Source of the DNA: Lachnospiraceae bacterium UBA3643
GTDB taxonomy: Bacteria > Bacillota > Clostridia > Lachnospirales > Lachnospiraceae
DNA: 64,000 nucleotides
Assembly (NCBI GenBank): GCA_002373855.1
Contig: DFKO01000022.1
Location: 1-64,000 of the forward strand
Reading direction: 5' to 3'
Shown: positions 7,709 to 19,800 of the stretch, one piece after another
Layout: the number at the start of each line of letters is the position of its first letter
Position numbering within the stretch: position 1 is the first letter of the stretch
Position numbers and translations under genes: made by a program
Notes under the pieces: generated by a model
Told to the model about the DNA's origin: nothing
The model's input: only the letters and a program-made list of their open reading frames with translations
Database searches by the model: none

Positions 7709-7730
7709 GTATAAAAAGGGGATAGGGGAA
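7709..7730 (+). promoter_or_regulatory. Leader box shared by giant genes 1 and 2, copy 1
   Basis: A 22-base purine-rich box (GTATAAAA then G-runs, ending GGGGAA) matches 20110-20131 at 19 of 22 positions. Both copies lie 80-95 bases before the giant-gene start codon. Function unknown. Confidence 0.45.
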
Positions 7731-7822
7731 TTCTGACTTTTTTTAAGAAATCTGTCATGATCGACTTTTTCCCATGCAATAAAATAATAATTCTTTAAGT
7801 ACCATACGAAAGGATGAAATCT

Positions 7823-10800
7823 ATGAAAGTAAGAAAGACTATCAAGAGAGCTCTGTCTATGCTCCTCTGCGTAGCTATGATGATGACGACATTTGACCTG
7901 TCGGCATTAACTGTACGCGCAGATGAGGGTGATATGACAACCATCAGCGGAGACAACATCGTTTTAAACGGCGATGGTGTAAATGTATCCGGCGATGAGA
8001 TTGGAGAGGGAGGAGACAACAATCCATCAGATATCATATCTGATAATGACGTGGATGATGCTTCGGAAGACATTGATGAAGAAAGCAGTATTTCTGAAAA
8101 TAGCATTTCAGAGAACAGTATTTCTGAAAACACTATTTCTGATAACAGCATAAATCCTGTTGGAGATTCGTTGGCCACAATAGAAGTTGGTGGTTACAAG
8201 ATTACAGCGGATGACGGATCTATGCCGGATAATGCATGTTACTTGAAATCACCTAATGGGGAATATGTGATTATCAATACTGAAGAGGCACTGACAATAG
8301 AACTGAATGATGGTGTCACTTCAGCTGATAAACCGATAAAAGCGGAACATTATGGAATGACGCTTAATCTGACAATAAATAACCTTAAAATCGATGTTTC
8401 AGAGAGTTCTTGTTATTGTGGAATTATTGATGCAAGTTATTCGTCATTAAATCTGACAATTGAAGGAATAAATGAAATTACAGGGTTTGAGTCAAAAAAC
8501 CATACTCGTCCAGCAATTTGCGCGGGAAATTATTCATTTTCGCCATCTGCAGCATACCCTGATGGTGATTTGGTAATAGGTGGAGATGGAACACTTATAT
8601 TGAATCATTTTGATTGTGCATTTAAGCATTCTGATATAACAATTTCTAGTGGATGTTTCAAATTTATAGATTGTGATAAGGTATCGTTTACTACAGCACC
8701 TGATTATAAAGTTGAGGTAACAGGCGGTTCATTTAGTACGGGTGATATCAGATATCAGACTGTTGGCCCTAAGATGGATTCTGATACCTATTATGAAAAA
8801 GGTTTTCCTGTATCGGCCGGTTATCAACTTATAGAGACAGATGATGAAGATTTTCCTTACAAAATAGTAGAGGCTACATATCAGCAGCGATTTATGGATT
8901 ACATAATATCTGCTGATGACAAAACTATATTGGAAAGAGGTAAAGATTACTACATTTACAATTCTAATTCCTCGAAAGAAATTGTAGCAATTAACACTGA
9001 AAAGCCTATAACCATCGAGATGGCTGATGGTGTTGATGTTACGACCGTTCTAATCAAAGCAGCCAAGAATGGAATGGAACTTAACATAACAATAAAAGAT
9101 ATTTGCATAGATTATTCAAATGTGAAAGTACGTTCTGACTATGCATTAATTGATGCAGCAGGATCAACACTTAATCTTACGATTGAAGGTGATAATACAC
9201 TTATTGGTGATACTAATTATGCTCCATCGGCCTTTTCTGCAGGAAAAATTTATAGCACTTTACCTGATGGAGACTTAAATATTGACGGTTCCGGTACTGT
9301 TTTGTTAGATAGTTTTGATATAGCTTTTAGAAGTATAGATTTGACAATTACCGGGGCCAAATTCAGGATTATAAATACTAATTTTACATTTGGATTATAT
9401 GGTTCAAGTGTGTATGAAATAAATATAACAGGTGGGTATTTTTCAGATGCTGATATAGAAAAAAATACAGTCGGCAAGGGAAATGCATCGGAATCTAGTA
9501 AAACTGTAGGCGTAGCTGTTGCCAATGGCTATATGGTTGTTGAGAGTGGTGATGATGTTTTCCCTTACAAGGTTATCGCTACCCCTGCAATAATCACTTC
9601 ATTTGATTTAAGTGAGAGTGCTAAAACTGTATATTTAAAAGCAGGTGATGAATATGATGTAGACTGGGAAGACGGAGTAGGTGGAAGATCAAGTGCTTTT
9701 CTCCTTACAGTTGATAATATAACGGATGAAAATGGTGAAGAAGTTTCATTTGAAGATGCAAATGTCAGGTTTACATCTTTAAATCCTACTATAGCTGAAG
9801 TCACAAAAGACGGTGTTGTTCATGGACTTTCTGTAGGTACGGCCAAGATTGAAATAAAAGCCGGATACGGAAATGAGACATACACACAAGTTTGTACCGT
9901 AACCGTCAAGAAGGGCTCTATTGATGTGCTCCAGGAAAAGTGGGCTCCTGTAGACGCTGAAGGTATTCCCGTTGATTTCGACCATTTTGATGAAAACGGA
10001 CAGCCTGTAGATGCTGAAGGGAAGCCTGTGGCTTGCGAGAAGTGGGGACCAACCGGAGAGATGATGGTAGTCAATTCATTCGGTAACCTTGTTGAAACAA
10101 ACGAGTGGATTACAAACGACTGGCAGCTTCAGTATAGCGATTGGAAGGACAGACCGAATCCTCAGCCCGATGAAGAATTTTGGCCTTCAAACTATACTGT
10201 AAAGGTTTATACAGCCCAGACAATTACTGACTCAACGCTTAAAGCATTGAATTATACATTTAATCGTGATGGCGTATTGGAAAATGCAAACCATTCAATC
10301 ACATTTGATCTTTCCGGAAAGACATGGACAGCAAGCGTTCCGTTTGTTCTTGAAGATCAGATGCTCTTTACAAACGGAATCATCAATGCAAACAAAGATC
10401 TGAATATTGGCTATACAAAAACAGTAGATACAGAAAATGTTACCGTATCAATTGGCGAAGGATTAACTGTAAATGCATCAAATCTGTATGTTGAAGAAAA
10501 TACAAGCATAATTGTTAACGGTACGCTGACAGTCAAGGGAGAAACTCAACTCTATGACAACGTTAACATTATAGATAATGGTAGTGTTACTCTAAATAAT
10601 GTTAACGTTGATACTAATAACTGGAATAATCCCGGCTTTATAGGCATTGCCAGATACACAGAAGCAGCACTTTCAATTAATGGTAATGTAGAAAGTGGTG
10701 GAGTATTTTTAAATGTTGGATTGATTTCAGCACCTGTCGATTATCGCGATGATGATTTTACAAACGATATTATCGACAATGTAGAAAATGAGGGCGTACT

Positions 10801-13800
10801 TCAAGCGATAAATGAGAAAACAGAGCTTTTCAAATCAACTCTTGCAACTTTTGACTGTGAATATGTTAGGGTATGGCAGCCATGGAGCAATCAGGGCGCA
10901 AGTTTCCCTATCACATATTATGACAAGACTGAAAAGGCTGTTTATGCAGGTGAAGAGGCATATTATGTTGAGAATATTACATCTCAATATCATTATGGTG
11001 TGTCATTTGCACAATGGTCAGATGTTGCAGAATATGTAGCTTCTATTAATGATGCTGACAGTGAATATGTTGTAAACATAAATGTAGGAGAAGTTGAAGC
11101 ATTTGCAAACTTCAAATTCCCCAAGGCTGCAAGGTCAATTACATTTAGAAGCAATTACATATTGAAAGATGACGATGGAAACCCCATATCCGAAGTAGAT
11201 GAAGAGGGTAATCCTGTATATGTAATCGGCGGTACTCTTGTTAAGTACACCGGTGATCTGACCCTTACTACAGATACAGTATTTGAAAATATTGACTTTG
11301 TGAGAGTTGATTCAAATAAAGATGAGACTCCTTATACCCTTACAAAGGTAGAAATAGCAGGACATGTCCTTTCAACCAGAGGCGAGGTTACATTCAATAC
11401 ACCGGTTAATTTCACTGATAATAAGAAGAGCGGTACTCTTCGGGTAGAAGAAGGCAAGCTCTTTACGGGATATGTTGCGATAGGCGGCGCAGGTGATAAT
11501 GGTGGTGACTACCATGACGGAGTTGTTCAGAAATATCTCGAAAACTATGCTGTAAAAGCATATTTTGACGAAGAATACAAGTATAACAAAGATGACGGCG
11601 TAGCAATTATTGCAGGTCAGATTAACGGAGTAGGAAATCTTGAAGTCAGAGATGCTCAGCTCTTTGTAGTAACTGACTACATGACATTTGCAAGCGGTAA
11701 ATATACATTTAATGCACCTGTATTTACACCAACTAATATTGATGAAGGTGCAGGTACAATTATCGTATCCAATATCAACGCAGATTATTTTACAGGCCAA
11801 AATACTGATGCAGTATTTGTGGAGGGCATGAAGACAGCTGCAGAAAACCTTAAAACTAAGGCAAAGGCAACTGTTACAAATGTAAATATTTACAATTACG
11901 GTAGATTTATAGCTGATGAAATGCAGCTTACAAATGTAATACTTAACGGTGCTACCGTACAGTCCAAGGGACTCTTTAATATCACAGGTATCCTCAGCAG
12001 TACAAACGGAGGAAACCTCCTGGCTACTGCAACGGATCCCAATAAGAATCTCCCTTACTTAAATGTCAGCGGTGATGTTATAACTTACGAAATGTGTGAG
12101 ATCAACATTGCCAATGTTGCATCATTTAATATTTTCAATACTGATCTTGAATACGAATATCCTGCGTATTCAGGTGTTGCAGGTGAAGGCGAGGCACAGT
12201 CAGTACTTCTTATTACAAAGACCGGTACTGCGGAACAGTTCCGTCCTCAGTACTGGAGACCTATTGATTGGGATAATTCTGATATTATGGCAGAACCGCC
12301 AATTTATGCTTTTATAACTGATGGAGAAACAGGTAAATTGTTAAAACCTCAGACCAACATTCCCCTGAGTATGTATGGTCATTTGGATGATGCAAATAAT
12401 CTTGTATATGACTATGAGGGTAATTCATGGCAGGATCTTGCATTCGGTCCTGAGAAGACTGATGGATTCTATACAAAGAAATCCGGTGATAATATATACC
12501 TACTCTCAGGAGCAGATATATCAGTGGCTCTTGCTTATGACGAGGATCAGCATGCATATTATGATGGGAATAATAATTACGTTAACGAGCTTGAGGCAAA
12601 TGCGGGTAATATCATCGGATATTATTCGACATGGGCTGATGCGGTTGTGGCAATCAATAATCTGAAGAACTCGGATGCATGCTATGAAATCATTCTTATC
12701 AATGATGCAGGCTCGGCAGAAAAACCGATAACACTCAGCTTCCCGACAGCAGCCTGTCTGTCAATGCTCCGGGTTACAGGTATAGATAATGCCAAAATAT
12801 ATTACACGAACGGTCTGACCCTTACATCCAATACGATATTTGAAGATGTCATACTTGCTCCAGTTAAGTTAAATGACGGAGTATATCAGGGTACAGCACT
12901 TGCAATCAATTCAGGTGCGTATAATCTCGATATGAACGATGTGTTTTTCCCTACTGTAAACGGTGGGGCGTGTACGCTTGCCTCAATTACAGGTAATGGC
13001 AGAAATACAGTAAATATAGAAAGTGTAGAGGGAGGAGTCAATAGTAATAATAATCTGGTGCTCACAGGCGGTATCACAAATATTGGTACATTAAATATTA
13101 ATCGTGGTAAAGTTGTGATTCAGAAAGGTGACGTCAAAGTTGTTAATCTTAATATAATGGAATATGGAAGCACGCTGACTATCATATCAGGTAACATAAA
13201 TGCAACCAGCATTTTCAGTAAGGAAACAACTGATATTATCCTGGAAAAAGGAAAGATTGACGCAACTAACGCTGACATTAACAGAATGACAGTTAATGGA
13301 GACGTTACTATAAAAGAATCCATAACTATAAGGGATGGAGCTAATACCGGCAAATTTACTGCTTCAGATTTAACATTGGGTGATACTATGGTTAAGTTGA
13401 AGGCAAATGGAAATGTAGATATTAAGGGAACGCTCACAATGAATAGTGCCTCAAGGATATATGCTGAGGGACAAACATATGCAGTCACTATAAAAGACAT
13501 TAAACTGCTTGGAACGGGAATGATTTATACCTGGCGTAAGAAGGATGGTTCAACCAACCTGAAGATTACAGGTCAAATAAATATGGACGGAAATTATAAA
13601 CTAGAGTTATATCAAAACGCAGCCGATGAAGACGGCGATATGGTTGTTGCAAACCCGGTTGATAAATTGTCCGTTCAGAACGGCAAAGTAACTCCTGGTG
13701 CCAAAAATCTGATTGCCAATATAGGAACGATTCCTTCTGAATACTTTGATTTTGGATATTATCATTATGATGAAGGTCAAACTGTACCTGATGGAGTTAT

Positions 13801-16800
13801 CATCGGTTCCAATGTTCTTTTAAAGTACAACGGTGGTCTCTACTACGCAGACAGTAGTGTTGCACCGTTTAACAGCAACTTTGTATATCTTGATAAAGAG
13901 ACAGTCGATGAAAATGGAGGCGTTGCTTACTACGATCATTCAAGATACCTTGACTGGAATGAAGCTGTTAAGGAAATTAATTCCATTAACGATCCTACAG
14001 CAAAGTATCGTATTAACATTGGAGCAGGTGTAACAGATACAAACCTTACTGATGCAAATGAATATGGAACCCTTACACTTCCCGCAGCTAAGAAGTGTGC
14101 ATGGTTGACTGTAAAGGGTAATCAAACGTTAGATCCGAATCCGGAACTTTGGTTTACTAACACAAGCCTAACGCTCACAACTAATGTGACAGTAGAATCT
14201 CTTAAATTAGGTATGAGAGCGGCAGTTTCGTTATCCCTTGGTTCATATACATTTATCCAGGATAAATCATGGTTCCCTAGCGGTCTTAAAGGAGTTACAG
14301 GAAGCTCGGCAAAGGGAACATCAAAATATGTGATTAAAGGACCTTTTTATGATAGTTATACATCAGTTATGGGCAATATCAATAATGTAGGAACTCTTGA
14401 TATTATTGGTACTGATGTAAGAGTATTTGGAAACATAAATGTTGGTAATGTTGTTAAGCGCGGTGATGCATATGTTAGTCTGCAGGCAACTGGAACTGTA
14501 AACATAGGAAATATCGAATCATATGGTAATGCAGTTCTTGAATTAGATGGCTTTGCAAAGGTTGCAACAAAGAATGTTAAAGATGCAAAACCTGAGATAA
14601 CAGGTATTACATCTAACATCACTATTACAGGTATTATTACATGTGAGGATTCTGATTCTCCTGTACAGGTAAGCCTTTATAATGCAGCACTTGATGTTGG
14701 AACATTTGATGATGCCAACTTGCTTTCGCCTGATAATATTGAAAATCAGAATAATTATTCAAATGGTGCAGATTTCCTTTATACCACAGGTATCACATTT
14801 GCAAAGGCTCTTAAGGCTGACACAAATATGATCAGATACGTGAACGGTACAGACGGCATGATTATCAAGAAGAATGGTAATCTTGTATGGGTTAACAGAG
14901 ATCGTGTTCCTTATGAACTTCGTTACGGAACCAACTCTGTGCCTTGTCTCACATTTGCAGATGCCGTAACAGAGATTAAGAATCTTAATAATAAAAATGG
15001 TGAGTATACAATTATCCTCATTGCTGATGGTCAGCATGATGTAAATGCGGATTATCCTGAGAACTTTACGATGCCTACGGCTGCTACTCTTAAGAGCCTG
15101 ACAATAAAGCCTGAGGGTAATTCTCCAGTTAACCTTTACTATGGTACATACAATGCCACAAAGAAGACGACGACAGCAGTAGCAAAGCTTGCATTTGCAA
15201 CAGATACTGTTATTGAAAACGTAAAATTCATCGATGCTGAAGCAGCTGCAAATCTTGTACAGGGAGACTATCCTAACAGAGCAGCCCTTAATGTATCACT
15301 CGGTGGAAAGTATGTAACATTTGATAACGTAACATTTGAAGGCAGAGGAGTTATCTTTGATGGTGGCAAGGGTACGATGGCAATCGGAGATGGTGGTCTT
15401 GTTGCAGGTACAGAGCCGGTAACTCTTAATAGTAATTATTCCGGATGCAGTGTTGTACAGGGTGAGATTAAAAACCTTGCTACACTTGTTACAGCAGAAT
15501 GTGAAACATTTGGAAGCGGCAGCGGAGAAACTCTTGTTATTACAAGATACATTGCTGCAGCAAACGGAACTATGAAGGATGGCGCTCTTGCGACAGTTAC
15601 TAACCTTAACCTCATAGGAGCAACTATCCAGGTAGATGGTTCGATAAATGTAACAAATATTATTACAGGAACAGAAACAGCACAGTCAATTGTGATGGCT
15701 GATACAGCATTTACCGTATCGGGAACTGTTACTGCAGGAAGTGCAGACAACCTTGCGCTTATCGGTCGTCAGAAAAATGATGGTAAGACACCTCAGTTGA
15801 CAATCAGTGGTACGGTTGCTCCTGGCAGCAATCCTGTAGCAATCGGTATCCTTCCTTACTATGACAGTAAGAGTGAGAAAACAGACAGTTCATATGAAAC
15901 TTTGGCTGTACCTGAGACAGGTTTATCATTAGTGACTGCATCAAAGTGCACTGCTGACAGATTTGTGACAATTACAGAACTAGATGTACAGGACAATATT
16001 GTCGGACAATTTGAAACAATGGGATTTGATCCTACACAGGCATCCGATCAAAGAGGTATAGGTCTTGTTAAGAGTGGCTCTGTCATAATGGCCTTTGACG
16101 GAAGTTATATCCATATCGTCCTTTCCAAGATGGCAGATGCAACAACAGGAAACGTACCTGTTACAGGTGAGGATGTTATCGGATATTACAACACATTCAA
16201 GGAAGTAACTGATACAATAAATAACCTGAATAATAAGAATGCTCAGTATGGTATTTCACTGCTCGATGATTTTGGAAGTGAAAACGAGACAATCGCAATA
16301 CCAAATAACTCAAAGGCAGCAGGTATTTGTATTGAAGGATGCTTTTATTATGATCAAGAACTTTCGTTGAAGTCTCTTGCAATAACAAACAATCTTACAT
16401 TATCCAATGTTATAGTTACAGTTAACGGTGCAATTACATCAACGAAAGGCACGACGCTTACATTAGAAGGTATTGCCCATATCCAAGGTGCAAAAGCAAT
16501 TACACTTGAAAATATAGATAATAAATGTAGTAATGAAAATGGTGGAATATGGTTTGAAAGAACCACATCAAATGTTAGTCAGCTTAAGATTAACGGTACT
16601 GTAACAAACAGTGAAAATGGAAAGCTTTATCTGCTAATGCTTGATGAACGAGCAAATGTAGAAAATTATGTTGTATCTTCTGTAGAAGAGATTACTAAAG
16701 GTAATACGAAACAACTTTTTACAGCTCCAAAGGTAATGCAGGAAGATCTAGTAATCTATGTTGATGGTAGTGACTGTAAATTTGTTGATAACGAGCAAAG

Positions 16801-19800
16801 AACGCTTGTAAAGGCCAAGGATGCATTTTATTACGTAAGCAATGAAAAATTTGAAGATTCAATGGTAAATTTGGCGGTTAATAACGGTACATCCGGAACT
16901 TTCCTTGACCTCAACCAGGCACTTCTTCAGATTAAGGCATTAGCTGATTCGACAAATACTTACACGGTAATTCTTCGTGGAAATGTATCGGATACAGATG
17001 TACTTGATACAACAGCTCACTCAAAGATTGACATGCCGGCTACAAATACGGCTGGTTCAATCTCTGTTAAAGGAGATGGAGATACAATTACGTATAGCGG
17101 GGATATTACCGCATATGTTGCAGCAGATGGAGCACTTACATTTAGTGACGTAAAACTTGATAATGTAAATCCTTCTACAGGTGCACCTGTTAATACAGGT
17201 AAGATTACCCTTAACAGAAACAGTGCTGACAAGACAGGAACAGTAACACTTTACTTTAGTGACGTAACATATACCGGCGATCTTGGTACGATTGCAGGTA
17301 CAAAGGGTGTTACCGATGTTTACCTCGATAGCAATATTAAACTGGCAACAGGATTCTCCAATATCAATGAATTGACGATAGGTAATGGAATCTGTGTTGA
17401 GACCCTCAAGTCAGATACTGGTATCGGAACAATTACATTTACCGGAAATGCTATATATGAATCGTCAAGTACGGTTGTGGATAATATCAATATAGCTGCG
17501 AACAGCAAACCGCTAATCAATACATCGGGCGGTGATAAGTTTAAGATCAATAAAAATGTAAATGCAGCAAATGAGAATGCCACACTAACAATCGAACTGA
17601 ATGGTGGCGATTATGAGAATGCAAATCTCGTATATGCACCCCTTGCAGATGCATCGGTATTTAAAGCAGCGGCTTATGTTTATGATGAAAATTACGTTTC
17701 ATACAAATCAGGCAACTATGTCCGTGTAGGTAATATGGATGATATGACAGTCAGGATCGAAGGCAAGTATGAGACAGCAGCCGGCGATGAGATGAACCTG
17801 TCATCATATGCCAAGAATTATAAAGATGCCATCGATATGATCAACACCTGGAAGACCAAGGCGGATTATACGGTTGAGCTCCTTAATGATGTGTATGCAA
17901 CAGGTAAGGATAATGCCTATGCCGCATTTGTAACACCTACGGCTGCTAATGCTAATTCTGTGACAATCAAGGGTCAGATTGAAAAAGAAGATGACGGAGA
18001 AGAGATAAGCAGAACCGTTATCGCCTTTACAGGAACGATTAAACCTACAGTTGATGTGATATTTGAGGATGTTGCATTAGATGCCGGAAAAGCCGTAAAG
18101 GGTGAATGGGTATCGGATGGAGAGATATCTCTCGACCTCAGTTCAGCTTCAATAGATATGGGTAATGCTATAACAGCCGCGTATAACAAAGATGATGATT
18201 CAATGAATTATAGTGATAGTCTTTGGGTAAAAACTATTAAAGGAACAAAAGGTGAGCTGACATTACGTGATACATTTATATATATAAGTGATGTAATTAA
18301 TGTTGGAACACTCAAAATTGATGGATATGTAAATGTTATTAGAAATTGGAGTGTATTAAAGAATATTACCATCGGATCTGTTATCGGTATAGATATTGAT
18401 GTAATTAATGAAGATCAGCTGATCATTGATACGCCTATAGGATCATCACCCATGCTCAAGATTACAGGTGAAGTAACGGGACTTGATAATAGATATGAAA
18501 TAAGTACGGATGATGAAACGGGGGAGGAAATATCTAATCTTACAGATTACGGTCTAATCCTTCGTCCCATAAAGAAAGATTCATCCGGAGAGGTCAGATA
18601 TCTGAATGAATTAGAATTGGATGATCTGGTTCTGGAAGGTTCTGAGAATACTGCTCAGATGGCTAAGATGAAAATAGCCGATATTGCAAAAGTACCTACC
18701 TCTTGTGTGGGAGTACAGGCTAATGGATATGATCTTGATTGGTCACCTTTTGAAGTATCTGTTACCAAGTCAGGCGGATTCATTTATCTGACAAGGGAGG
18801 ATAATCTCTGCGTAGATGTTATTAGAACGAGTGGTCAGGAGTATATGTCACGGTTTACATCATTTGCAGATGCTGTAGCTGATATTGATAAGCTTGCAGA
18901 TAAAGATGCAGACTATGAGATACATATTACAGATAACTGTGTCGGAGCTTACGACTGCTGGAGTAGAAAAGCATTCGGAGCAATAACCCTTCCGAAGAAT
19001 GCAGCTTTTGTAATGATAAAAGGTTGTAAGGATGAAGAAACCGGCGAAATGTATGATACAAGTATCTGCACCACAAGTACATCGATAACTGTAAATGTGC
19101 TTACGGTATTTGATCATGTACAGTTTGTGAGCGTAAAGCAGAAGTATAATAATCCTGCACTTGGTTACTATTATGAGCAGAATCCCACACTGATGTCATA
19201 CAATATTGCGAATAATGCTGATCTTGATCTGTATGGTTGTTATATGGCGGCAGGTAAGATAACGGGAGATACGCTTTATTTGGACAACTTTTCGATTGTT
19301 AAATTAACCGGAGGCTTAACGGTAAAAGATCTTATATTATCAGACAATTCAGTAATCACGACTAATGGAAAGACCACGATAACGACACAGAACAAGACAG
19401 TTATCATGGGGGATTCCTCAATTGACGCGCCACTTGCAAATGTTACATTGAAGGGAACCACCATTGGTGATCCCGATACTGATACGTGCGGTGGAAACTG
19501 TATATATGGATCCAATATCACACTTACAGGTGATACCATGTCGTATGGTGGAACAATTACTGCATGTGGAGAAAATGCTGCCGGAACAGGTAAGTTATCA
19601 ATTCAGAATCTGACAATTGGAGGAGTAACGGAATACGATTATATTGGTGGTGATGATGCTTCAAATCACGATATTAATTTATCTGCAAAGGTTGATGCTT
19701 CCGGAAAATCTCAGATCAATATCAGCGGAACTGTATCGAGAGAGGATGGCTCAAATGCAAGTATTCGTACGGAGTTGTTAACTGATACAAGCGTTTACTA

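Noticed and set aside
8083-8155. Short tandem repeats considered as a CRISPR array
   Set aside because: They have no spacers, are in frame, code SISEN-type linker units, and no cas gene is present.
11372-11800. Long minus-strand frames inside the giant genes (for example 142 codons here)
   Set aside because: They reflect the repetitive, low-stop composition of the plus-strand coding sequence; none has a start signal or domain.
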